Origin: Methylotenera sp.
Lineage (GTDB): Bacteria > Pseudomonadota > Gammaproteobacteria > Burkholderiales > Methylophilaceae
DNA length: 64,000 bases
Direction of reading: 5' to 3'
NCBI RefSeq assembly: GCF_029946165.1
Contig: NZ_JAQSDZ010000006.1
Coordinates: 62,001-126,000 of the forward strand
Shown here: in pieces, positions 21,625 through 31,068 of the stretch
Layout: each line of letters opens with the position of its first letter
Numbering within the stretch: the stretch's first letter is position 1
The notes under the pieces: generated by a model
The model's input: only the letters and a program-made list of their open reading frames with translations
Database searches by the model: none
Told to the model about the DNA's origin: nothing
Position numbers and translations under genes: made by a program

Positions 21625-22470
21625 CTAAGCCAAATTTCTAATGAGCTGAATCACACTTTGCGTTTCAGGCCGAACGCCTCGCCAAATATAAAAAGCCTCT
21701 GCCGCTTGCTCTACTAGCATCCCCAGACCATCCGCCACCTGTGCGCCATTTTCACGCGCCTGCTTCATAAATGGCGTTTCACGACCATACATCATGTCGT
21801 AAGCTAAACAGCCTTTGGCGAAAATGGTATTGGGGATAGGTAAGGCTGTATCAGTTAAACCTGTTGAGGTTGCGTTGATAATAATATCGAATTGTTGATC
21901 GTTTAAATCATCGAAAGTACAAGCTTCCGCGCGTCTGGCTTTATCGAATGACTTTTCAACTAAGCGTAGAGCTTTTTTATAAGTTCTATTTGCCACTACC
22001 AGTTTTGCAGGCTTTTTAACCAATAGTAGTTGAAAAACACCTTCTGCCGCACCGCCTGCACCTAATAATAAAACGCGCTTACCTTCGATATTAGTAGCTA
22101 GATTCTGGGTAATATCTCGCACCAGACCATCACCATCAGTATTATGTCCAATAATGCCTATGTCGGAAAAAATCATCGTGTTAACTGCACCCGCTAAATC
22201 AACCTGTGGCGCGAGACTAGTACTTAGCTGAAACGCCTCAAACTTAAAAGGCACAGTGACATTCGCACCTTTATACCCGCTGGCGATTAAATCTCGAACG
22301 GTAGCTTCAAAACCGTCCAAAGGCGCCAATATCGGCTCATAACTAATATCTTGATTGGTTTGTTTAGCAAAAGCCTCATGTATTAGTGGTGACTTGCTGT
22401 GTGCAATTGGGTTGCCCACCACCGCATAGCGGTCTAAACTATTAAAAGGCTTGGCATACTTATCAGTCAT
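21625..22470 (-). CDS. aroE: Shikimate dehydrogenase
   Basis: YAVVGNPIAHSKSPLIH, GANVTVPFK, GAGGAAEGV, NATSTGL motifs. Confidence 0.95.
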   Translation of the reverse strand: MTDKYAKPFNSLDRYAVVGNPIAHSKSPLIHEAFAKQTNQDISYEPILAPLDGFEATVRDLIASGYKGANVTVPFKFEAFQLSTSLAPQVDLAGAVNTMIFSDIGIIGHNTDGDGLVRDITQNLATNIEGKRVLLLGAGGAAEGVFQLLLVKKPAKLVVANRTYKKALRLVEKSFDKARRAEACTFDDLNDQQFDIIINATSTGLTDTALPIPNTIFAKGCLAYDMMYGRETPFMKQARENGAQVADGLGMLVEQAAEAFYIWRGVRPETQSVIQLIRNLA

Positions 22471-22473
22471 TAT

Positions 22474-22923
22474 TTAGTTAGTCCAAGGCAAACCAGCATT
22501 TTTCCAGCCGTTAATTAGCGTGCGTTGCTTAAGTTCGTTTGCTTCACCCTCAAAGCCTTCAAGCATATTGTAAGCTTTATCAAAACCAAGTTGCTCAGCC
22601 ACTACTGCTGCATTATGTGAACGGCCACCTGTGCGGCACATAAATATCACAGTAAGGTTTTTATCTACATTATCAGCAAGTTGATTGGCAAAGTCCTGAT
22701 TTTTCACCATACCGGGAAAAGTCGCCCATTCTATATTCATGGCATTTGGCACTCTACCAACTAATTCTAATTCTGCTTGCGTGCGCACATCGACTAAAAT
22801 CACTTCAGAATTGCCTTGCAATAACTCAAATGTTTCCCTAGGCGTCAATGCTCCCGCATATGGAAAATTGTTATCAGTTGCTCGCTTGTGCGCTAATTGT
22901 AAAATTTCGTCTAAATTACTCAT
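22474..22923 (-). CDS. Rhodanese-like domain protein
   Basis: VILVDVRTQAELELVGRVPNA and catalytic loop FMCRTGGRSHNAA. Confidence 0.9.
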   Translation of the reverse strand: MSNLDEILQLAHKRATDNNFPYAGALTPRETFELLQGNSEVILVDVRTQAELELVGRVPNAMNIEWATFPGMVKNQDFANQLADNVDKNLTVIFMCRTGGRSHNAAVVAEQLGFDKAYNMLEGFEGEANELKQRTLINGWKNAGLPWTN

Positions 22924-23078
22924 TTGAATGACCTTTGTGAATGTTTCTACTCTATATTACAAACCTTGCCTAGTACCGAATTTCAATAAATTAACATTCG
23001 AAATTGCGGGTCAAAATATGCGTAAAGTATAACTTCAAAATCTTGAAAAAATACAGGCATTTATCCATCAACAGCTAC

Positions 23079-23093
23079 GCACTATAAAGGTGC
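23079..23093 (+). promoter_or_regulatory. Putative NtrC binding site 1 upstream of glnA
   Basis: GCACTATAAAGGTGC matches the GCAC-N7-GTGC NtrC dyad. Confidence 0.7.
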
Positions 23094-23109
23094 ATTAATT
23101 ATCCAAGTC

Positions 23110-23124
23110 GCACATATTTGGTGC
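23110..23124 (+). promoter_or_regulatory. Putative NtrC binding site 2 upstream of glnA
   Basis: GCACATATTTGGTGC, same dyad, 31 bp from site 1. Confidence 0.7.
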
Positions 23125-23184
23125 TTACTTTTGGAATGGATTCTACCACTTCTGTAAAAAAGCCGCAGTTTGCTCTTTTCAGAA

Positions 23185-23200
23185 TGGCACGTTTCCTGCT
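23185..23200 (+). promoter_or_regulatory. Putative sigma54 (-24/-12) promoter of glnA
   Basis: TGGCACGTTTCCTGCT, close match to TGGCAC-N5-TTGCW; ~70 bp upstream of the start codon. Confidence 0.75.
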
Positions 23201-23271
23201 AATGTATTGAGTTGAATTATTTTGTTTTTTTGTGTTTTAGTTTTAATCCCCACACCCAATAGGAGATTCTG

Positions 23272-24681
23272 ATGTCAGTGGCTAATGTAATGAAAATGGT
23301 AAAAGAAAACGACATTAAGTTTGTTGATTTTCGTTTTACTGATACTCGCGGTAAAGAACAACACGTGACTGTGCCTGTTTCACATTTTGATGAATCAAAA
23401 TTTACAGAAGGTCACGCTTTTGATGGTTCTTCAATCGCAGGTTGGAAAGGTATTCAAGCCTCAGACATGCAATTGATGCCAGATGCATCAACAGCAAATA
23501 TCGATCCATTCATGGACGAGCCTACACTAGTATTAACTTGTGATGTAGTTGACCCAACAGATGGTAAAGGTTACGAACGTGACCCACGTAGCTTAGCTAA
23601 ACGCGCTGAAGCTTACTTAAAATCAACTGGTTTAGGCGATACAGCTTACTTCGGTCCAGAACCAGAATTTTTCATTTTTGACAGCATTCAATGGGATGTT
23701 GCAATGAACGGTAGTTCAGTACGCATCAACTCAGAAGAAGGCGCTTGGGCTTCAAACGAGAAATTTGAAGGCGGCAACACTGGCCACCGTCCAGGTGTTA
23801 AGGGCGGTTATTTCCCAGTGCCTCCAGTCGATTCATTGCATGACATCCGTTCAGCAATGTGTATGACTTTAGAAGCAATGGGCGTACCTGTTGAAGTGCA
23901 TCACCATGAAGTTGCAACGGCTGGTCAATGTGAAATTGGTACTAAATTCAGCACCTTAACGCAACGCGCTGACTGGACTCAAATTCAAAAATACGTCATT
24001 TTGAACACAGCTCACGCATACGGCAAAACAGCGACATTTATGCCAAAACCATTCGCAGGCGATAACGGCTCAGGTATGCACGTTCACCAATCAGTTTGGA
24101 AAGATGGCAAAAACTTGTTTGCAGGTAGTGGCTATGCAGGTTTGAGCGAGTTCGCGCTTTATTACATCGGCGGTATCATTAAACATGCTAAAGCCTTGAA
24201 TGCGATTACCAACCCAGGTACAAACTCATACAAACGCTTAGTGCCACACTTCGAAGCGCCAGTTAAATTAGCTTATTCAGCTAAAAACCGTTCAGCTTCT
24301 ATCCGTATTCCTTTTGTGCATTCCGACAAAGGCCGTCGTGTTGAAGCCCGCTTCCCAGATCCAATCGCTAACCCGTACTTAGCTTTCTCTGCATTGCTAA
24401 TGGCTGGTTTAGATGGCGTTCAAAACAAGATTCACCCAGGCGAGCCAGCAACTAAAGACTTGTACCATCTTCCTCCAGAAGAAGATGCAAAAATCCCAAC
24501 AGTGTGTGCATCATTAGAAGAAGCATTAACGGAATTAGATAAAGACCGCGAATTCTTAACTAAAGGTGGCGTATTCACTAACGACTGGATTGACGCTTAC
24601 ATTGGTTTAAAAATGGAAGAAGTTAACAAAGTACGTATGACTCCACACCCAGTTGAGTTTGGTTTGTACTACTCTTGCTAA
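23272..24681 (+). CDS. glnA: Glutamine synthetase type I
   Basis: 469 aa; [43 protein letters not shown] adenylylation region. Confidence 0.98.
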   Translation: MSVANVMKMVKENDIKFVDFRFTDTRGKEQHVTVPVSHFDESKFTEGHAFDGSSIAGWKGIQASDMQLMPDASTANIDPFMDEPTLVLTCDVVDPTDGKGYERDPRSLAKRAEAYLKSTGLGDTAYFGPEPEFFIFDSIQWDVAMNGSSVRINSEEGAWASNEKFEGGNTGHRPGVKGGYFPVPPVDSLHDIRSAMCMTLEAMGVPVEVHHHEVATAGQCEIGTKFSTLTQRADWTQIQKYVILNTAHAYGKTATFMPKPFAGDNGSGMHVHQSVWKDGKNLFAGSGYAGLSEFALYYIGGIIKHAKALNAITNPGTNSYKRLVPHFEAPVKLAYSAKNRSASIRIPFVHSDKGRRVEARFPDPIANPYLAFSALLMAGLDGVQNKIHPGEPATKDLYHLPPEEDAKIPTVCASLEEALTELDKDREFLTKGGVFTNDWIDAYIGLKMEEVNKVRMTPHPVEFGLYYSC

Positions 24682-24731
24682 GTTATCTTTTGCTAAGTTA
24701 ACTTTTAATTAGCAATTGAAATATCGGCAAT

Positions 24732-24763
24732 AAAAAAGGGGCAATTTTCGCCCCTTTTTTCAT
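24732..24763 (+). terminator. Rho-independent terminator downstream of glnA
   Basis: AAAAAAGGGGCAATTTTCGCCCCTTTTTTC. Confidence 0.85.
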
Positions 24764-24848
24764 TTTTAAATCAGGTCAACCTTTTACAACAGTTATGCGT
24801 TTTCTAAGCACATTGCCTAACTAGACTAACTCTACTAAACTATCTGCT

Positions 24849-25358
24849 ATGAAAAAAATTCTGCCTATAGTCACACTCATTGTTATCGCGTTTTCTACTA
24901 CCGCGATTGCTGAAATATACAAGCGCGTAGATGCAGAGGGGCGCATTACTTATTCCAATATCAAGACAAAAGGAGCAATGCGCTTAGAGTTTGATCCTGA
25001 TATGAACACCATTGAAAATGACCGTCCAAAAAGCTCTGGAAACTCAACTTCTAGCAACAAGCGCACTGCAACACCAGAAGGCTTTCCTAAGGTGGATAAA
25101 CAAACACAAAATCAACGCGATAATAAACGCCAAGAGATTTTACAAAATGAGCTTGATTCTGAAAAAGCTGCTTTAGAAGAAGCCAAAAAAGCCTATGCCG
25201 AAGGCGAATCAAAGCCAGAAGTATACAAAACGGCTAACGGCGCCACCATGCGCAACGTGCCTAAATTTCAAGAAAAAATGAAAAGCTTGCAAAATGATGT
25301 GGATAGCCATGAAAACAACATCAAACTACTGCAAAAAGAGCTTGATAATCTACGTTAA
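24849..25358 (+). CDS. DUF4124-domain exported protein
   Basis: Signal peptide then EIYKRVDAEGRITYSN; coiled-coil C-terminus. Confidence 0.75.
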   Translation: MKKILPIVTLIVIAFSTTAIAEIYKRVDAEGRITYSNIKTKGAMRLEFDPDMNTIENDRPKSSGNSTSSNKRTATPEGFPKVDKQTQNQRDNKRQEILQNELDSEKAALEEAKKAYAEGESKPEVYKTANGATMRNVPKFQEKMKSLQNDVDSHENNIKLLQKELDNLR

Positions 25359-25403
25359 ATCCAGATTATTCATTAGGAATACTAAAGTTAACGTAAATCC
25401 AAA

Positions 25404-25477
25404 TGTAGGAGGGGCTTTTAGCCCCGAATTGCGCTGGTACGAGTAATGTTTGTTCGGGGCTGCAAGCCCCTCCTACA
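25404..25477. repeat. REP-like inverted pair (family A)
   Basis: TGTAGGAGGGGCTTTTAGCCCCGAA ... TTCGGGGCTGCAAGCCCCTCCTACA. Confidence 0.85.
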
Positions 25478-25715
25478 GACATCTGCAACAGTATGAGTAG
25501 GTAACTCTACAAAATTAAATGTTCTAATGGATCTAGACTAAAAATAGTACAAATCGTCTTTTAAAGTATCATTTTATAGTCATCAAAATTAAAGAACGAC
25601 CTACCTGCGAAGTTGGTCTATCTTTTGCTTAGTCATAGTATCATCATTGAAAAGTCGTTTAAAAAAACGCTAAACTCAATATAACTATGACTCAATTTTT
25701 AATGGCTAAAATTTA

Positions 25716-26822
25716 ATGGTTCAACCCACACCCAATCATTTTTCTGGCTTAGAACATTTAGCAACCGCCATCATCCTTTTAGATGAAAACCGTCGCGTGG
25801 TGTATATCAACCCTGGGGCAGAAATCATATTTGCCTTTAGCGCAACGCATGTGACTGGCATGTTCATTAGCGATGTATTTCCTGATTGCGAAATTTTAAT
25901 GTCCGCAATAAAAAATGCAATCCAGCAACAAAGCCCATTTCGCGAGCATGAATTTACCATCACCACCAATAGGCATAATTCGTTTGCGGTCACTTGCACA
26001 GCAACCCCTATAGATTCACCTAAGGCATGTTTAATACTTGAGTTTCAGCAAATGGATGCGCAACTCCGCATCGCGCGTGAAGAACGCATGTTGATTCAAC
26101 AACAAGCCAATGCTGAATTACTCCGCAACCTTGCGCATGAAATTCGCAACCCACTAGGCGGGCTACGCGGCGCTGCACAATTACTAGAGCACGAATTACC
26201 ATCACCCAGCTTACGTGAATATACACAAGTGATTATTAAAGAAGCTGATCGTCTGCAATCGCTGATGGATAGATTGCTGATACCGCATCGTGCACCCAAA
26301 TATCAACCGACCAATATTCATGAAGTGCTTGAACGTGTGCGTAGTTTGTTATTAGCCGAAACGCCCAAAACCGTGCTGATTAAACGTGACTATGATTTAA
26401 GCCTGCCTGAACTCATTGGAGACCGCGAAAAGTTAATTCAGGCGGTGCTTAATATTGCGCGCAATGCGGTACAGGCTATGCAATCAAACAATACAACTGG
26501 CAGCCAAATTACCTTTAGAACGCGCGCAGAACGTCAGGTGACATTAGCAAGAAAACGCTATCGCGTCGCAATTAAATTAGAAATCACAGATAACGGCCCA
26601 GGTATTCCAGCCGACATTCGTGACCGTATTTTTTATCCACTGGTATCAGGCAGTGAAGGTGGTTCTGGTCTGGGCTTAACGCTTGCCCAAACATTTATCA
26701 CCCAACACCACGGCATGATTGAATGCGAAAGCGTTCCGGGCAATACTTGCTTTACGATACTACTGCCGATTGAAACAACGGCAATCAAGCCTGTTTTTGT
26801 GAAAAACATTATTAAGCAATAA
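25716..26822 (+). CDS. ntrB: Nitrogen regulation sensor histidine kinase
   Basis: PAS domain then LLRNLAHEIRNPLGGLRGAAQLLE H-box, GDREKLIQAVLNIARNAVQAM N-box, DNGPGIP. Confidence 0.93.
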   Translation: MVQPTPNHFSGLEHLATAIILLDENRRVVYINPGAEIIFAFSATHVTGMFISDVFPDCEILMSAIKNAIQQQSPFREHEFTITTNRHNSFAVTCTATPIDSPKACLILEFQQMDAQLRIAREERMLIQQQANAELLRNLAHEIRNPLGGLRGAAQLLEHELPSPSLREYTQVIIKEADRLQSLMDRLLIPHRAPKYQPTNIHEVLERVRSLLLAETPKTVLIKRDYDLSLPELIGDREKLIQAVLNIARNAVQAMQSNNTTGSQITFRTRAERQVTLARKRYRVAIKLEITDNGPGIPADIRDRIFYPLVSGSEGGSGLGLTLAQTFITQHHGMIECESVPGNTCFTILLPIETTAIKPVFVKNIIKQ

Positions 26823-26832
26823 AGTTAAATTT

Positions 26833-28239
26833 TTGAATATTGAGATAACAATGAAACCAATCTGGATCATCGACGACGACAAATCTATACGCTGGGTGTT
26901 TGAAAAAGCCCTAGCACGCACGGATTTAGAATTTAAAACATTTTCTTCCGTCGCAGAAGCGCTCAATGCTTTAGAGCGTGAGCAACCGCAAGTCGTGGTA
27001 AGTGACATACGCATGCCAAATGGTTCTGGCTTAGATTTTCTAAGCGAAATCAAACAGAAGTTTCCAGATATTCCCGTCATCATTATGACCGCCTATTCAG
27101 ACTTAGAAAGCGCAGTCGCAGCTTTTCAAGGTGGCGCATTTGAGTACTTAGCCAAGCCTTTTGATGTTGATCAGGCGATTGATGTGATTAAGCGTGCAGT
27201 AGACGAGAGTACCAGACAAGCACCTGAAAGCACTGCCATTGAAGCAACACCAGAAATAATTGGTCAAGCACCCGCCATGCAAGAGGTTTTTAGAGCCATA
27301 GGCCGATTAAGTAGATCACACGCCACAGTATTAATTAATGGTGAATCAGGTAGCGGCAAAGAGCTTGTAGCACGCGCTTTACATCGCCACAGCCCAAGAG
27401 GTGATAAACCATTTATTGCCATTAACACCGCAGCTATTCCAAAAGACTTGTTAGAGTCAGAATTATTTGGGCACGAACGCGGCGCGTTTACAGGCGCACA
27501 AGCGGCCAGACGCGGCAGATTTGAACAAGCAGATACTGGCACTTTGTTTTTAGATGAAATTGGCGACATGCCGCCAGACCTTCAAACCCGCCTTTTACGT
27601 GTATTAAGTGACGGACAATTCTACCGTGTCGGCGGGCATCAACCCATTAAAGTGAATGTTCGCATTATCGCCGCAACCCATCAAGATTTAGAAGAACGCG
27701 TTAAGAATGGCTTATTCCGTGAAGATTTGTTTCACCGCTTAAATGTCATTCGCTTAAGATTACCAGCGCTACGCGAACGTAGAGAAGATATTCCGTTATT
27801 GATAAAGCATTTCTTACAGCATAGCGCTACTGAGTTAGGCGTAGAGACCAAGCAACCTTCAGTCGCGGCACTAAAGTACTTAAGCGCCGTCAATTGGAGC
27901 GGCAATGTACGCCAGTTAGAAAACGTTTGCCATTGGCTGACCGTCATGGCACCTGGTCAGAATATTGATATCGCAGACCTACCGCCAGAGCTTAAAGAAG
28001 ACAGCAGTAAATCAAACGCTGCACTTTCTTGGCAAGATGCACTAGCGGCTGAAGTGATGGATGCGCTAACAAGAGACGAGCAAAACATACTAGAAACCCG
28101 CACCAATATATTTGAAAAAATATTAATCATTAAAGCGCTAGAGCATACACATGGTAGACGCATAGAAGCAGCCAATCAACTAGGCATGGGACGCAACACG
28201 CTTACCAGAAAGATTCAAGAATTGGGAATCGAAGAGTAA
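26833..28239 (+). CDS. ntrC: Nitrogen regulation sigma54-dependent response regulator
   Basis: Receiver domain, AAA+ GESGSGKELVARALHRHSPR and ELFGHERGAFTGA (GAFTGA), Fis-type HTH C-terminus. Likely start at MKPIWIIDDDKSIRW (ATG 26851). Confidence 0.95.
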   Translation: MNIEITMKPIWIIDDDKSIRWVFEKALARTDLEFKTFSSVAEALNALEREQPQVVVSDIRMPNGSGLDFLSEIKQKFPDIPVIIMTAYSDLESAVAAFQGGAFEYLAKPFDVDQAIDVIKRAVDESTRQAPESTAIEATPEIIGQAPAMQEVFRAIGRLSRSHATVLINGESGSGKELVARALHRHSPRGDKPFIAINTAAIPKDLLESELFGHERGAFTGAQAARRGRFEQADTGTLFLDEIGDMPPDLQTRLLRVLSDGQFYRVGGHQPIKVNVRIIAATHQDLEERVKNGLFREDLFHRLNVIRLRLPALRERREDIPLLIKHFLQHSATELGVETKQPSVAALKYLSAVNWSGNVRQLENVCHWLTVMAPGQNIDIADLPPELKEDSSKSNAALSWQDALAAEVMDALTRDEQNILETRTNIFEKILIIKALEHTHGRRIEAANQLGMGRNTLTRKIQELGIEE

Positions 28240-28260
28240 TTATTGGATATAGAGCATATC

Positions 28261-28336
28261 TGTAGGAGGGGCTTGCAGCCCCGAAAGCAATAGTAGATTT
28301 ATTGCACAAACTTCGCGGCTACAAGCCGCTCCTACA
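28261..28336. repeat. REP-like inverted pair (family A)
   Basis: TGTAGGAGGGGCTTGCAGCCCCGAA...TTCGCGGCTACAAGCCGCTCCTACA. Confidence 0.9.
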
Positions 28337-28362
28337 AAAAAAGCGAATCTAAAGACATGTCA

Positions 28363-28486
28363 GGAGGCAATCGTAAAGGTTGTCTCCGTGGAATATATTT
28401 GTTGAAGCACATATATTCCACGCGAACGCCCTCGTGCCGAAATGGTCGCATACACGCTACATTCATTTTCGCGACGAGGGCGTCGC
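28363..28486. repeat. Three consecutive hairpin-forming inverted repeats
   Basis: GGAGGCAA/TTGTCTCC (28363-28387), CGTGGAATATAT/ATATATTCCACG perfect 12 bp (28387-28422), ACGCCCTCGT/ACGAGGGCGT perfect 10 bp (28426-28483). Confidence 0.8.
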
Positions 28487-28498
28487 TCATACAGAAGA

Positions 28499-28539
28499 CA
28501 CTTACCCATAAGATTAAAAAATTGGGTATTGAAGAATAA
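28499..28539 (+). pseudogene. Degenerate copy of the ntrC 3' end
   Basis: Translates ..TLTHKIKKLGIEE* versus ntrC ..TLTRKIQELGIEE*; exactly 300 bp downstream and followed by a second copy of the REP pair. Confidence 0.65.
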
Positions 28540-28561
28540 AAGTCAGAGGTAGAAGAGTAAT

Positions 28562-28636
28562 TGTAGGAGGGGCTTGCAGCCCCGAAGCAATAGTAGAATT
28601 TTGCGGAAAACTTCGCGGCTACAAGCCGCTCCTACA
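28562..28636. repeat. REP-like inverted pair (family A)
   Basis: TGTAGGAGGGGCTTGCAGCCCCGAAGCAATAGTAGA...TTCGCGGCTACAAGCCGCTCCTACA; near copy of 28261-28336. Confidence 0.9.
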
Positions 28637-28644
28637 TTAGGCGT

Positions 28645-29346
28645 TTAAACTTTTATGGCTTTTACTCTATTAATAGGAAATGAATCAGCTTTATTTGCGT
28701 CTATTCTATTCACAAAAAACACTTGCGCTAACCTTGAGTCTTGTGGAGTGGACCCAAAGAAGTTATTGGCAGAATGAAATATATCGCCTTCAAACAAAAT
28801 GAGGGTGTTGTAAACGTTGTTAATTCTAATTACTTCATCAAACATGCTATGAAAACTAGTATCCATAACAATTTCACCCGCTTTGAATTTTTCATCATTC
28901 TGTTCTGAAGCTCGCTTGTATTTTTCTTGTGTAAATGTAGCGTTACTTCTAAATATAGAGGTGCCCGAGTCTAACGGTGCATTTGGTGTTAAATATAGAA
29001 CGCCAGCAAATATAGTATTGTTATCAGTATGTATCACTCCGCGTTTATATTGTTCTGAAACGATTTGAAAGCTTGATGAAACCGCCCATTGCATACGATC
29101 ATGTTCAGGAATATGGAAAACTGAAATAAGCTTTTTCAGCACTTTTTCTTGTAAGGTTTTATCTAATTCGTATAAATCCCTGGTTCTACAACCGGGATAA
29201 ACATACCCCACATCCCCTTCTTCATGGCGAAATTTATATTTCTGCGCTAATGCGAATTTTCTTATCGCATCAGGATTATCATAAAAGTTTTCAATTACAG
29301 TGACAGGGTATAAATTCATATTCGTTAACTCTATAGTTTTGCTCAA
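28645..29346 (-). CDS. 2OG-Fe(II) oxygenase-like protein (DUF6445-like)
   Basis: VIHTDNN (HxD), FEGDIFHSANNFFG distal His; jelly-roll-type spacing. Confidence 0.55.
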   Translation of the reverse strand: MSKTIELTNMNLYPVTVIENFYDNPDAIRKFALAQKYKFRHEEGDVGYVYPGCRTRDLYELDKTLQEKVLKKLISVFHIPEHDRMQWAVSSSFQIVSEQYKRGVIHTDNNTIFAGVLYLTPNAPLDSGTSIFRSNATFTQEKYKRASEQNDEKFKAGEIVMDTSFHSMFDEVIRINNVYNTLILFEGDIFHSANNFFGSTPQDSRLAQVFFVNRIDANKADSFPINRVKAIKV

Positions 29347-29412
29347 TGGGGGCTATATTCAATCTGCATGATTATAAATCCGTATTGGAATTATATATTT
29401 TTACAACCAAAA

Positions 29413-29438
29413 AAAACGGCATCCGAAGATGCCGTTTT
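29413..29438 (-). terminator. Rho-independent terminator of porin gene
   Basis: AAAACGGCATCCGAAGATGCCGTTTT hairpin; T-rich on minus strand downstream. Confidence 0.8.
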
Positions 29439-29481
29439 AATTTATAACTTTAAATCACAACAGGGTTAACCCTGCCTTATC

Positions 29482-30735
29482 CTAGAAGAATAAGATTGCG
29501 CCTAAAGCGATAGTTTTTGATTTTCCATCAACGTTTGTACCACCAACACCACCTACGCGACCTAAAGCATTAATTTCAGATTGAGCATCTGAGTATTCAG
29601 CCACTAAGTTTAAGTGTTTTGTAAGTGGGTGGTATGCACCAACTGTCCACATACTGTTTTGGTACTCATCAAATTCACCGCTGTTACCATCTAGTGTAGA
29701 CTCACCGTATGAAACACCTAATTTAGTACCTACACCTGGAAGTGTGTATGTACCTTGAACGTACCAGTCATCTGAATCACGTGAATTACCAGCAGCATCA
29801 AAACCGTCACGTAATAGGACTGTTGTACCTGTACCTTCACCTTGACCGTAGTAGCCAGTTAAACCAAAACCAGCTACGTTTACTGTAGCACCCATATCCC
29901 ATGCATTAGCACGATCATTACCTAAAGCGCTATTGAATTCGACTTTTTGTGATAAACCAGAAACCCAAACTTTACCTGCAAAATCACCTGCCCATGCGTA
30001 TGAAGCTTTACCTTCAAATGCTGGTGAAGAACCACCACGGCCTGTGCCAATAGCACTACCAAATGGGTTAGAAGCACTTTGCACACCAGATACGCCAGCA
30101 GAATCACCTGCGGCTATTGCATTCCAAGCTTGAGTAACACCAGCTGTGAAGCTAAAGCCGTTCCAGTTTGGTGATGAGTAAGCAACTTGTGATTTCCAGT
30201 CAGCGTACATGAAACCAGTACCAATACGACCTAGCGTAGTTGTGTTACCAGCTAAACCACCAGCAGCAGAACCAACACCTAACAATGTCATGTCGTTTAA
30301 GATAGCATCAGAAGCGTAAATACCTAGATCTTTACCTAACTTGATAGAACCCCATGAAGCATCACCAAAAGTTAAGAATGCTTGACGGTTTTCTTGGTTA
30401 GCGCCCTGAATACCAGAATTCTTTGTTGATGCACCTGGGTTGATGCTGATTGTGAAAGCAACATCTAAATCGTTTTGACGTGTTTTACCAGAAACTGATA
30501 GGTAGTTTGGTAACAATCCTGTAGTAATGTTTGATTCTGTTTTATCACCAGTAGAATTTACACCACCAATAACAGTTACAGCATCACCACTAGTACGTGT
30601 TGATGTGTAGTAAGCGTTTACAACGCCACCAATGTCTAATGTCCAATCGCCAGCTGGAATCATGATACCAGCTGAAGCGTTTGATGCTGCAGCTAATAGA
30701 GCTGAAGCAACTGCTAATTTAATTGTGTTATTCAT
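29482..30735 (-). CDS. Outer-membrane porin
   Basis: Signal peptide MNNTIKLAVASALLAAASNASA, Gly/aromatic beta-barrel pattern, C-terminal KTIALGAILFF ending in Phe. Confidence 0.85.
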   Translation of the reverse strand: MNNTIKLAVASALLAAASNASAGIMIPAGDWTLDIGGVVNAYYTSTRTSGDAVTVIGGVNSTGDKTESNITTGLLPNYLSVSGKTRQNDLDVAFTISINPGASTKNSGIQGANQENRQAFLTFGDASWGSIKLGKDLGIYASDAILNDMTLLGVGSAAGGLAGNTTTLGRIGTGFMYADWKSQVAYSSPNWNGFSFTAGVTQAWNAIAAGDSAGVSGVQSASNPFGSAIGTGRGGSSPAFEGKASYAWAGDFAGKVWVSGLSQKVEFNSALGNDRANAWDMGATVNVAGFGLTGYYGQGEGTGTTVLLRDGFDAAGNSRDSDDWYVQGTYTLPGVGTKLGVSYGESTLDGNSGEFDEYQNSMWTVGAYHPLTKHLNLVAEYSDAQSEINALGRVGGVGGTNVDGKSKTIALGAILFF

Positions 30736-30960
30736 ATGAATCTCCTAATTATGTATTGCTATTTTTATAACTAAATAACCTCACTATTATCTAGTCATGG
30801 TGACTTGAGACAACAGCGAAAGAGTTTGCAAACTCTCTCAATGAAAATCATTAAGAAGGTGAATGAGAGTATGCCTAAACCATTTAGGCTAAACAACTAA
30901 ATATTGGTGTTTCTGTCACATTTGTTTACATTTGTTGTAAATTTGCAACATTTGGGATTG

Positions 30961-31063
30961 TAGTAGGGGCTTGTCGCCCCGAAAGCAGTAGTGAAAATTG
31001 TACAAAGCATTCGCGGCTGCAAGCCGCTCCTACCATATGTAGGAGCGGCTTGCAGCCGCGAAG
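30961..31063. repeat. REP-like cluster (three units, family A)
   Basis: TAGTAGGGGCTTGTCGCCCCGAA, TTCGCGGCTGCAAGCCGCTCCTAC, GTAGGAGCGGCTTGCAGCCGCGAA. Confidence 0.9.
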
Positions 31064-31068
31064 ATATA

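Noticed and set aside
23272-28239. glnA-ntrBC arrangement as a novel system
   Set aside because: Standard nitrogen-regulation locus; only the repeats around it are unusual.
28357-28539. 60-aa ORF as a genuine gene
   Set aside because: Most of it is read through stacked hairpins; only the last ~13 codons look protein-derived (ntrC tail), so I treat it as a remnant.
28261-28636. Possible CRISPR-like array (repeated units with spacers)
   Set aside because: Units are inverted REP pairs, not direct repeats of constant length with uniform spacers; no cas genes.
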